Shown: positions 15,188 to 24,200 of the stretch, piece after piece
Layout: each line of letters begins with the position of its first letter
Numbering within the stretch: position 1 is the first letter of the stretch
Made by a program: the position numbers and the translations under genes
The notes under the pieces: generated by a model
Told to the model about the DNA's origin: nothing
Databases searched by the model: none
What the model saw: only the letters and a program-made list of their open reading frames with translations
Assembly (NCBI RefSeq): GCF_036010485.1
Contig: NZ_CP108568.1
Coordinates: 1,612,001-1,676,000, forward strand
Direction of reading: 5' to 3'
DNA from: Streptomyces sp. NBC_01198
GTDB taxonomy: Bacteria > Actinomycetota > Actinomycetes > Streptomycetales > Streptomycetaceae
DNA: 64,000 nucleotides

Positions 15188-16033
15188 ATGGGACGGGTCA
15201 CCGAAAGGCGCAGGGTGTTGCGGATCCGCGGTGGGACGGCGGCCCACCGGGCCGACACCCTGGTCGCGGAGGAGCCGCTGGAGATCCGGCTGAACGGCCG
15301 CCCGCTGGCCATCACCATGCGTACGCCGGGTGACGACTTCGCCCTCGCCACCGGCTTCCTGGTCAGCGAGGGGGTGCTCGCCGCGGCGGAGGAGGTGGCG
15401 AACGTCGTCTACTGCGCCGGCGCGACGGCCGACGACGGGAACACGTACAACGTGGTGGACGTGACGCTCGCCCGCGGGGTGGCGCTGCCCGATATCAGCC
15501 TGGAGCGCAACGTCTACACGTCGTCCTCCTGCGGGTTGTGCGGCAAGGCCAGCCTTGACGCGGTGCGCACCGCCACCCGGCTGCCGATCGCGGACACCGC
15601 ACTGCCGCGGGTGACACCGGAGCTGCTCGCGCTGCTGCCCGACCGGTTGCGGGCCGGCCAGGCGGTCTTCGACCGGACCGGCGGGCTGCACGCGGCCGGG
15701 CTCTTCTCCGGCGAAGGCGAGCTGCTCGACCTCAGGGAGGACGTCGGGCGGCACAACGCGGTGGACAAGCTGGTCGGGCGGGCGCTGCGGGACGGGCGGC
15801 TGCCGCTGGCGGACACCGTCCTGATGGTCTCGGGCCGCGCCTCGTTCGAGCTGGCGCAGAAGGCGGTGATGGCCGGGATCCCGGTGCTCGCGGCGGTGTC
15901 GGCGCCGTCCTCGCTTGCGGTTGACCTGGCACGGGAGAGCGGGCTGACGCTGGTGGGCTTCCTGCGCGGCGACTCGATGAACGTCTACGCGGGCGAGGAC
16001 CGTATCGCGCTGGCGCCGGAGCCGACACGCTGA
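15188..16033 (+). CDS. fdhD: Formate dehydrogenase accessory sulfurtransferase FdhD
   Basis: The product is 281 residues. Key features are the EEPLEIRLNG start of the domain, the TPGDDFALATGFLVSEG segment, and the conserved Cys motif CGLCGK (about residue 118), whose cysteines relay sulfur from a desulfurase to the molybdenum cofactor of formate dehydrogenase. DVGRHNAVDKLVGRAL and SGRASFELAQKA are also typical. The ATG at 15188 with GGAG upstream is preferred; GTG 15182 is an alternative. The formate dehydrogenase is not in this window, which is common for fdhD. Confidence 0.93.
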   Translation: MGRVTERRRVLRIRGGTAAHRADTLVAEEPLEIRLNGRPLAITMRTPGDDFALATGFLVSEGVLAAAEEVANVVYCAGATADDGNTYNVVDVTLARGVALPDISLERNVYTSSSCGLCGKASLDAVRTATRLPIADTALPRVTPELLALLPDRLRAGQAVFDRTGGLHAAGLFSGEGELLDLREDVGRHNAVDKLVGRALRDGRLPLADTVLMVSGRASFELAQKAVMAGIPVLAAVSAPSSLAVDLARESGLTLVGFLRGDSMNVYAGEDRIALAPEPTR

Positions 16034-16126
16034 TCCGGGCCGGCCGCCGGAGCGGGTCAAGGGCGCACGATCAGGTTGGCCGGTTACCGCCCTGACTGCC
16101 ATCACGCCCCGCGATAACGTGCCGCC

Positions 16127-16999
16127 ATGTTCGAGCCGGCGCAGTTGCGTACGTTCCTTGCCGTCGCGCAGACGCTGAGCTTCACGCAGGCGGCGCACCG
16201 GCTCGGGCTGCGGCAGTCCACGGTCAGCCAGCATGTGCGGCGGCTGGAGGAGGCCGCGGGCTGCCGGCTGTTCCTGCGGGACACCCACGGCGTGGAGCTG
16301 ACCGAGGACGGCGAGGCCATGCTGGGTTTCGCCCGGCCGATCCTGGAGGCCAACGAGCGGGCGGCAGCCTTCTTCGCCGGGACCCGGCTGCGCGGGCGGC
16401 TGCGGTTCGGGGTCTCGGAGGACTTCGTGCCGACCCGGCTGCCGGAGATCCTGGCGGCCTTCCGGCACGACCACCCCGAGGTCGACCTGGAGCTGACCGT
16501 CGAGCTGTCCGGGACGCTGCACCAGCGGCTCGACGCGGGCGGCCTGGACCTGTGCCTGGCCAAGCGGCACAGCCCGGAGGGCCCGGGCCGGCTGGTGTGG
16601 CGGGACAAGCTGGTGTGGATCGGCGGCGAGCGGCTGCGGCTCGACCCGCGCCGCCCGGTGCCGCTGATCGCCTTCCCGCCGCCGGGGATCACCCGGGCCA
16701 GGGTGCTCGACGTGCTGGAGCGGCACGGCAGGGCGTGGCAGGTGGCGGGCACCAGCGCGTCGCTGAGCGGTCTGGTCGCGGCCGCCAGGGCGGGGCTGGG
16801 GGTGATGGCGCACGCGCAAGGGCTGATTCCGGCCGGTCTGGTCCGGGTGCCCGCCCGGGCCTGCGGGCTGCCGGACCTCGGCGGGGTGGATTTCGTGCTG
16901 CTGCACGGCCGCCGGGACTCCCGCGCGCAGGAAGCGGCGGACGCGCTGGCCGAGGCCATCCTGGCGGCCGGCGACCTGCTGCACCGGCCGCTGCCCTGA
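16127..16999 (+). CDS. LysR family transcriptional regulator
   Basis: The product is 290 residues. The N-terminal winged HTH reads LRTFLAVAQTLSFTQAAHRL, then LRQSTVSQHVRRLEEAAG, typical of LysR. A periplasmic-binding-like effector domain follows (RGRLRFGVSEDF onwards), with PRRPVPLIAFPP and SGLVAAARAGLGVM. No divergently transcribed target is adjacent: fdhD ends just upstream and the acyl-CoA synthetase begins 300 nt downstream on the same strand. The target is therefore unknown. It has no strong RBS. Confidence 0.9.
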   Translation: MFEPAQLRTFLAVAQTLSFTQAAHRLGLRQSTVSQHVRRLEEAAGCRLFLRDTHGVELTEDGEAMLGFARPILEANERAAAFFAGTRLRGRLRFGVSEDFVPTRLPEILAAFRHDHPEVDLELTVELSGTLHQRLDAGGLDLCLAKRHSPEGPGRLVWRDKLVWIGGERLRLDPRRPVPLIAFPPPGITRARVLDVLERHGRAWQVAGTSASLSGLVAAARAGLGVMAHAQGLIPAGLVRVPARACGLPDLGGVDFVLLHGRRDSRAQEAADALAEAILAAGDLLHRPLP

Positions 17000-17299
17000 G
17001 CGGCGGGAAGCAGCCACCGGCGGCGTGTCCGAGGGGTGGTGCCGGCTGGGACACGGGGGGCGGGAGGGGGCCGAGAGGGTGGAGCGACCGTGACCGTGCC
17101 GGGCAGATTTGGTGGAGATCCGCGGCCCTCCCGGTGGCGGAGCTGAACCCCGGATTCCGCCCACGACCTTGTCACAGCCGGAAGACACGCCTCGACCAGC
17201 ACAAACGTCCGAATCACCGATAATCTGCGACCCCTCCCGCAGGCCTTGCGGATCGGGTAACTTACGGCCCCGCACTGAGCGGTCCGAGGAGAGCACCCG
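17000..17299. promoter_or_regulatory. Intergenic region before the acyl-CoA synthetase with candidate control elements
   Basis: This 300-bp gap has no credible gene. Close to the synthetase it contains a GATAAT hexamer (17219-17224) that could be a -10 element, though no good -35 is spaced to it, and the decamer GTAACTTACG (17257-17266). The same decamer occurs in the desaturase operator region at 3520-3529. Its distal half is G-rich without visible features. Confidence 0.4.
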
Positions 17300-19126
17300 T
17301 TGCGTCAGTTCACCGTCCCCTCACTGGCCACCGCACCCAAGGCCGGCGGTTTGGCGGATGCCGTGTTCGGCAACGCTCTCCAGGCCCCGGAGCAGGTGGT
17401 GCTGGCCCGCGCCGACGACCAGGGCGCATGGCACGACGTCAGCGCCGCCGAATTCCGCGACCAGGTACTGGCGGTCGCGAAGGGCATGCTGGCCCAGGGC
17501 GTCCGCTTCGGCGACCGGGTCGCCATCATGTGCCGCACCCGCTACGAGTGGACGCTGTTCGACTTCGCGCTGTGGGCGATCGGCGCCCAGTCGGTGCCGG
17601 TCTACCCGACCTCGTCCTCCGAGCAGGTCCGCTGGATGCTGCACGACTCGGGCGCGGTCGCCGCGGTCGTGGAGCACGAGGACCACGCCATGACGATCGG
17701 CGCCGCGGTCGACGAGCTGCCCCGGCTGCTGCGGCTGTGGCAGCTGGACGGGGGGTGCGTCGAGGAGCTCTCGGAGGCCGGCCGGCACATCGGCGACGAC
17801 GTCGTGGAGCGGCACCGGCTGGCCGTGACGCCGGACGCGGTCGCGACCGTCATCTACACCTCGGGCACCACCGGGCGGCCCAAGGGATGCGTCCTGACCC
17901 ACGCCAACTTCATGGCCGAGACCGACAACGTGGTGGCGCGCTGGCAGCCGGTCTTCGCCAGCAAGCCCGGCGAGGAACCGTCCACGCTGCTCTTCCTGCC
18001 GCTCGCGCACGTCTTCGGCCGGATGGTCGAGGTGGCCTGCGTCCGGCACCGGATCAGGCTCGGGCACCAGCCCAGCATGACCGCCGCCGATCTGATCCCG
18101 TCGCTGGCCGGCTTCCGGCCGACCTTCGTGCTCGCGGTGCCGTACGTCTTCGAGAAGGTCTACCAGGCCGCCCGCCGCAAGGCGGAGATCGGCGGCAGGC
18201 TGGGGCCCTTCGACAAGTCCGTGGAGGTCGCCGTCCGGCACGCGGAGGCGATGGAGGCCAAGGCCTTCGGCACCGGGCCCGGGCCGAGCACGTCGCTGCG
18301 GATGCAGCACCAGCTCTACGAGAAGCTGGTCTACAGCAAGGTGCGCGACGCGCTCGGCGGCCGGGTGCGGCACGCGATATCCGGCGGCTCGGCGATGGAG
18401 CGCCGCCTCGGACTGTTCTTCTGCGGCGCGGGCGTGACGATCTACGAGGGTTACGGCCTCACCGAGACCACCGCGGCCGCGACCGCGAACCCGCCCGAGC
18501 AGACCCGTTTCGGCACCGTCGGCCAGCCGGTGCCGGGGACGACCGTGCTGATCGCCGAGGACGGCGAGATCTGGCTGCGCGGCGGGCAGGTCTTCACCCG
18601 CTACCTCAACAACCTCAAGGCCACCGAGGAGGTCCTGCGGGACGGCTGGCTGGCCACCGGCGACATCGGGGCACTCGACGAGGACGGCTATCTGACCATC
18701 ACCGGGCGGAAGAAGGAGATCCTGGTGACCAGCGGCGGCAAGAGCGTGTCGCCGATCGCGCTGGAGGACCGGGTGCGGGCGCATCCGCTGGTCGGGCAGT
18801 GCGTGCTGGTCGGCAACAACCGGCCGTACGTGGCGGCGCTGGTGACGCTGGACCCGGAGGCGGTGACGCACTGGCTGACGATGCGCGGCAAGCCGCGGCT
18901 CCACTCCTCCGAGCTGCTGCACGACCCGGACCTGGAGACCGAGATCCGGCGGGCGGTGGTCGCCGCCAACACCCTGGTCTCGCAGGCCGAGTCGATCAGG
19001 ACGTTCCGGATACTGGGCGAGCAGTTCAGCGAGGAGGGCGGCACGCTGACACCGTCGATGAAGCTCAAGCGGCGAGCGATCGAGACCACGTACGCGGCGG
19101 AGATCGCCGCGCTCTACCGGCCGTGA
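17300..19126 (+). CDS. Long-chain acyl-CoA synthetase (AMP-forming, FadD15-like)
   Basis: The product is 608 residues, the size of the long-chain type. ANL-superfamily motifs are all present: YTSGTTGRPKG (P-loop), YEGYGLTETTAA, the ATGD-type Asp in LATGDIGALDEDG, and the hinge region ITGRKKEILVTSGGKSVSP with the catalytic-Lys neighbourhood. It activates fatty acids to acyl-CoA through acyl-AMP, at the membrane or cytosol. The start is TTG at 17300, 10 nt behind GAGGAGAG; no better ATG/GTG precedes the conserved N-terminus. It is convergent with the phosphoesterase gene, whose end is 54 nt away. Confidence 0.92.
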   Translation: MRQFTVPSLATAPKAGGLADAVFGNALQAPEQVVLARADDQGAWHDVSAAEFRDQVLAVAKGMLAQGVRFGDRVAIMCRTRYEWTLFDFALWAIGAQSVPVYPTSSSEQVRWMLHDSGAVAAVVEHEDHAMTIGAAVDELPRLLRLWQLDGGCVEELSEAGRHIGDDVVERHRLAVTPDAVATVIYTSGTTGRPKGCVLTHANFMAETDNVVARWQPVFASKPGEEPSTLLFLPLAHVFGRMVEVACVRHRIRLGHQPSMTAADLIPSLAGFRPTFVLAVPYVFEKVYQAARRKAEIGGRLGPFDKSVEVAVRHAEAMEAKAFGTGPGPSTSLRMQHQLYEKLVYSKVRDALGGRVRHAISGGSAMERRLGLFFCGAGVTIYEGYGLTETTAAATANPPEQTRFGTVGQPVPGTTVLIAEDGEIWLRGGQVFTRYLNNLKATEEVLRDGWLATGDIGALDEDGYLTITGRKKEILVTSGGKSVSPIALEDRVRAHPLVGQCVLVGNNRPYVAALVTLDPEAVTHWLTMRGKPRLHSSELLHDPDLETEIRRAVVAANTLVSQAESIRTFRILGEQFSEEGGTLTPSMKLKRRAIETTYAAEIAALYRP

Positions 19127-19180
19127 GCGCCGCTCCGCCGGACGGCCGGCCGTGAGCGGCGAGCACCGGGTCAGCGCCGC

Positions 19181-21271
19181 TCACGGCCGGTCGTCCGCGC
19201 AGAGCTCGGCGAGGTCGCACTCGTCGGCGGCGCCCGGCCGGAAGGCGTAGACCTCGCCCGGGGTCCACTGGCCGCCGTCGAGGCGAACGGTGCGGACCGC
19301 GAGGCTGTGGGCGCCGCCCTCTCTGGCCACGAAGAGCTCGTTGTAGCCGTTGCGCTCCTCGGTCTCCCGGCTGGCCAGCGCGGGCGCCCCGGCGATCCGC
19401 AGCGTCCACGGCGGGCCTGCGCCGAGCAGGCGCTCGGCGGCCGCGAAGGCCAGATGGGTGTGGCCGTGCAGCACCAGCGAGATCCTGGCGGCGGCGAGCG
19501 CGCGCTTGGCCTGCCCGGCGTTGACGACCCCGGAGTAGGGCGCGACCTCCACCGCTGGGACCGGGGACAGCGGGTGGTGCAGGGCGGCGACGGTGACGTA
19601 GCCGTGTCCGGCCGAGAGCCGGTCGAGGACGCCACGGGCGATGACACCGGGGTCGTGGCGCTCGAAGTCCCGGACGGCGGCGGCGATCCCGGCGTCGTCG
19701 GCGGACGCGGCCGCACCGTCGGCGCCGCCGCCCGCGGCCAGGTAGCGCTCCTGGAAGCCGCGCAGCAGCTCGCGGTCCTCGTCGCGGGCGGCCTCGCCGC
19801 CGGATTCCGCGCTGCCGAGCAGCGCGAAGCGGAGCCCGACCCCCTGGTAGCCGACGTAGAGCCGGCGCTCCCGCGGGTCGGCGAGCTGCAGGTCCGGGTG
19901 CGGCAGGCCGGCGAAGTTCGCCGCGAACCACCGGTGCCTGGCCTGCGGTGACGGGTCGAGTGCCAAGTCCCAGGACACGTCGTGGTTGCCGCCGACCAGC
20001 AGCACGCGCGGGTCGTCGGGCCGCAGGTCGCGGTGCGGGGCAAGCAGCGCCGCCAGGTCGTCCAGCCAGCCGCGGGCCAGGGCGCCGTGCGCCTCGGACG
20101 GCCGGTCGACGATGTCGCCGGTGACGACCACCAGGTGCGGGGCGCGGCCCTGCGCGGCGAGTTGGCGTACGTGGTCCAGGTAACTGTCCAGTGCGGTGCC
20201 TGCGCCGGCCAGCGCCGCGATGCGGTGCCCGGCCTGCGTGGGGTCCTTGGTGTCGACGGTCGCCGACAGCCGCCCGCCGTGGTGCAGGTCGGAGATGTGG
20301 TGGACGCGCAGCACCTCGGGCAGGTGCCTGGCAAGCACCGGGTCGTCGGCCAGCGAGGCGCCGCGGCGCACCCGGTCCGCCGCGTCCACGGCCGCGGCGC
20401 CGTACGCCGTCACGTCGGCGGCGGACCCCTCGCCGTACGCCGGTTCCGCGGACCCGGCGGGCGCCGTCCTGGCCGGGACGGTGAGGCCGGCGGCACGCCA
20501 GCGGGCAGCGCGCAGGGCGGCGCGGTGCTGCTCGCCGAGCCCGTTGCGGAACCACTGCTGGATGTACTCGTGGCGGTCGTCGGCCACCTCGACGGCGGCC
20601 CGCAGCAGCGCTTCGGAGTCGGCGCGCAGCGCGGGGCGCTCCTCGGCGGTGTGCAGGGCGAGTTCGAGGAGGAAGGGGGTGTGCAGCCAGCCCGGGTCCG
20701 CCGCGCGCAGCCGCTCCACCAGTGCGGGCGCCCACTGCGGCGCCCTGGCCGCCATCCGCGCGCACTCGTCGGCGTCGAGCACCGGCGGGCGCAGCACGTC
20801 CTTGCGCACGTCGGGCCCCAGGTGCCCGACCAGCAGCGCGCTTTCCGCGGGGGTGGCCAGGACCAGAGCGGTGGCGCCGGTGTCCTTGACCCGCAGCAGT
20901 CCCTCGGCGAGCGCCTCGGGCGGCACGCCGGGACCGCCGGGCCTGGCGAGGGCGGGTTCGTCGACGATGACGAGCTGTCCCTCCTCCACCGGCGGCGCCG
21001 GCCTGGCGCCGGTCAGGCAGCCGAGCCTGGTCCTGCGCACCGAGACGGAGGACCGCAGGTCGACCCGTACGGTGCCGCCGTCCGCCCTGAGGCCGGCGAT
21101 GCCCGCCGCCAGCCAGGTCTTCCCCGCCCTGCGGGGCATGACGACCAGCCAGGCCGCGCTGTTGGGACGGGCGCCCTCGGCGGGCGGCCGGATCCAGCTG
21201 GGCAGCCGTCCCGGCCCGAGCCTGACGTCGAGGTCGGCGCGGTAGGACTGGCTCGGCCGGAAGACGCTCAT
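19181..21271 (-). CDS. P-loop ATPase fused to a calcineurin-like phosphoesterase (third gene of the SLATT/FtsK locus)
   Basis: The product is 696 residues in two parts. Residues about 1-300 form an AAA/STAND-like P-loop module with MPRRAGKTW (about 45-53, Walker A) and LVIVDEP (Walker B, Asp about 104). Residues about 320-610 form a metallophosphoesterase with every ligand block in order: HISDLHHGG (Asp328, His330), VVTGDIVDRP, LLVGGNHDVSWD (about 428), LHHPLS and LHGHTHLAF (about 600). A short beta-rich tail follows. The phosphoesterase should thus be active, on a nucleic acid, nucleotide or phosphoprotein substrate. The ATG overlaps the FtsK stop (ATGA), so translation is coupled. Its P-loop closely matches the C-terminal AAA of the FtsK protein, suggesting common origin or joint action. 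Confidence 0.8.
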   Translation of the reverse strand: MSVFRPSQSYRADLDVRLGPGRLPSWIRPPAEGARPNSAAWLVVMPRRAGKTWLAAGIAGLRADGGTVRVDLRSSVSVRRTRLGCLTGARPAPPVEEGQLVIVDEPALARPGGPGVPPEALAEGLLRVKDTGATALVLATPAESALLVGHLGPDVRKDVLRPPVLDADECARMAARAPQWAPALVERLRAADPGWLHTPFLLELALHTAEERPALRADSEALLRAAVEVADDRHEYIQQWFRNGLGEQHRAALRAARWRAAGLTVPARTAPAGSAEPAYGEGSAADVTAYGAAAVDAADRVRRGASLADDPVLARHLPEVLRVHHISDLHHGGRLSATVDTKDPTQAGHRIAALAGAGTALDSYLDHVRQLAAQGRAPHLVVVTGDIVDRPSEAHGALARGWLDDLAALLAPHRDLRPDDPRVLLVGGNHDVSWDLALDPSPQARHRWFAANFAGLPHPDLQLADPRERRLYVGYQGVGLRFALLGSAESGGEAARDEDRELLRGFQERYLAAGGGADGAAASADDAGIAAAVRDFERHDPGVIARGVLDRLSAGHGYVTVAALHHPLSPVPAVEVAPYSGVVNAGQAKRALAAARISLVLHGHTHLAFAAAERLLGAGPPWTLRIAGAPALASRETEERNGYNELFVAREGGAHSLAVRTVRLDGGQWTPGEVYAFRPGAADECDLAELCADDRP

Positions 21272-24200
21272 ACAGGTAACTCCCCGTCGCGCAGCGAAAT
21301 GTCGTTCCTGGCGATCCAGTCGAGCAGCGGAGGGTCGTCCAGCCACTCCTCGCCCGGCCGCAGCAGCCCCACCTCGCGCAGGTCCTCCCGCTGGGCTGGG
21401 GTGGCGTCGCGCGGCATCGTGCCGGGCGCGGTGAGCAGCGCGGCCCGGCCGGCCGGGCCGATCTCGGCCCAGCGGGACTGGAAGTGCAGCGAGCACTCGT
21501 CGAGCAGCCGCGCTCCGATCAGCGCCCGCAGCGCGTCCGCGCTGGACAGCGCGCTCAGGTCGTTGCCCTGGACGGCGCGCACCAGGGCGTCGCCGACCAC
21601 CTGGAGGTAGTAGGGCCAGCTGCCGACGGCGGCCACCACGGCCGCCGCGGTGGTGTCCCGGCCCAGCGCCACCCCGAGGTTGGCGGCGGTGCCCGACAGG
21701 AAGTCCAGCGCGGCGTCCCGGTCCAGCGGGCCGAGCAGCCGGGCGTTGACGTCGTTGCCGAAGCTGGAGCCCGGCGCGGTCAGCGCCCAGCGCACCACGG
21801 TCCGCCAGTCCTTCTCGGTGCCGGTGTAGACCAGCCAGGCGCCGGCCTGGCCGAGGTCGCGCAGCCAGGAGACGGCGGCGGGGCCGTAGTCGGTCAGCCG
21901 TCCCACCTCGTCCAGCAGGAAGACCAGCCGGGATCCGGCCGCGGACTCCGCCGCCTTGTCGAGCAGTGCCTCGGCGGGGTTGCCGGCGTCCCGCACCCAG
22001 CGGTCGAGCAGACCGGCCAGCGCGTCGGGGTCGTCCGCCACCTCGGACTTCGACGGCGGCACGGTCAGCCGGTGGATCTCCCTGCGGCCGCCTTCCGCGG
22101 CCAGCCGCCGCCTCAGCTCTTCGAGCACCCAGCTCTTGCCCGCCCTGCGCGGCCCGAGCAACGCGGCCGAGGCACCGGTGGCGTGCCGGTCGCGCAGCCA
22201 GGCCAGCACGTCCTCCCGGCCGACCGGGCGGCCCTTGCCGGGGCCGACGTGGAACTTCTCCGCGGCGCGCGGCGCGTCGTCGATGGTGAACGGCCGCCGC
22301 GCGTGCGGTACGTGCGCCTCGCGGGTGCGCAGCTCGGCGGCCAGCCGGTCGAGGGCGTCGCTCTGGCCGCGTCCGGTGGGCTCGCCGTCGAGCAGCGCGA
22401 TCTGCAGCTCGACGGGGCTGAACGCCTGGAAGGCTCGACCGGGTTCGAGAGGAGCTGCGGGGACCTCGACGCCCCAGCCCGGGTAGTCGTCCCTGGCCCG
22501 CTGGTTGAAGACCAGTGCGTCCTGCACCTGAAGTCCCGCCCGCGTCGCGAAGGCCTCCAGCATCGTTTCGGCCGTCAGCACGAGCTGGATGCCGGCCGCG
22601 GGGCCCTGGCTGCTCAGCAGGTCCAGATCGTCCGCCATCCGGCCGCCGTCGTGCTGCGCGAACTCGGCGAAGGCCTCCCAGCGGTCGAGCAGCAGCACCA
22701 GATACGGCAGCCTGCGCTCTTCTGGCACCGCCTGGCGCTGGGCGGCGATGTCGCTGAAGCCGCCCTCGGCGAAGAGCTGCTGGCGGCTGTAGAGGGCGGC
22801 GGTGAGCCGGCCGACGAGCCGCGCCATGTGATCGGGCCGGCCCCGGGTGACCACCGCGCCGCAGTGCGGCAGCCCGCTGAGCGCCTGGAGGGCGCCGTTG
22901 CCGCTGTCGATACCGAACAGGTGGACGTCAGCGGCGCTGTGCCGTACGGCCAGGGCTGCCGCGATCGTGCGCAGGAGCTGCGACTTGCCGCTGCGCGGCG
23001 CGCCGATCGCGGCCAGCGGGCCGTCCGCGGCGAGGTCGAAGAGCGCCGGCTGCCTGCCGGGTTCGTCGGCGAACTCCATCACCCCGTACGCCACCGGTGC
23101 CGGGTCCCGTACGGGCCCTTCCGGCGCGGGCAGTTCGGACAGCGTGACGACCAACGGCAGCTGGTCGGGCAGCGGCCCCGGGACCGAGGGCAGCCCGATG
23201 TGGCGGGCCGCGGTGCGGACCGCGGACACCAGCTGGTCGAGGTCGGTCGGCCCGGCGCCGCCGCGGCCGCCGGACGGTGCGGCGTGTGCCGGCTGGTTCC
23301 GGGGCGGGGCAGGGCGGTCGAGCTCCCGCATCGTGACCTTGAGGTCCAACGGGTGCGGCCGGTCCGGCTCGACCGGCATGGCGGCCTGGAATTCACGGAG
23401 TTCGTCGGCGCCGCTGCGCAGGAAGGCCCGGCCGGGGTTCGACCGGGGGATCGCCGCCGCGTCGGGCGCGTCGATGACCGCGACGCTCTCGTGGGCGCCG
23501 GATACGCGCAGCGCGATCCGCAGGTTGGTGGTGGACTGGATGACGGACGGCAGCAGCCCGCCGGGACGCTGCGTGGCCAGCACCAGGTGCACGCCCAGCG
23601 AGCGCCCGCGCTGGGCGATGTTCAGCAACCCGGTGACCAGGTCGGGCAGTTCGCGGACCAGACCGGTGAACTCGGCGATCACGAAGACCAGCCGCGGCAG
23701 TGGCGGCAGGTCCCGGTCCCGGTCGCGCAGGTGGTGGTAGTGGTCGATGTCCCGGGCCGCGTACGTACTGAGCTGGGTCTCCCGGGAGCGCAGCGCGGCC
23801 TGCAGCCGGCCCAGTATCCGCTCGGCCTGGCGGGTGTCGAGGTCGGCGATCAGGCTGGTGACGTGCGGCAGTTCGGCGACGCTGCCGAAGGCCGTGCCGC
23901 CCTTGTAGTCGACCAGGACGAAGATCATCTCGTCCGGCCGGTTGGCGACGGCGAGCGAGGTGACCCAGGTACGCAGGAAGGCGGTGCGCCCCGAGCCGCC
24001 GGCCCCCGCGACCAGGGCGTGCGGGCCGTGCCTGCGCAGGTCGACCTCGAACGGGAAGCCGTCCGCCTGCCCGACCACCGCGGTGGTCGACCGGGGCACC
24101 GCCGACCAGCGCGCGACGATCGGCCCCGGGTCCTCGGGCGAGTCCAGGCCGAGCAGTTCCGGCAGCGGCCGGTCGGCGAGATCCAGCGCGCGCTGTACGG

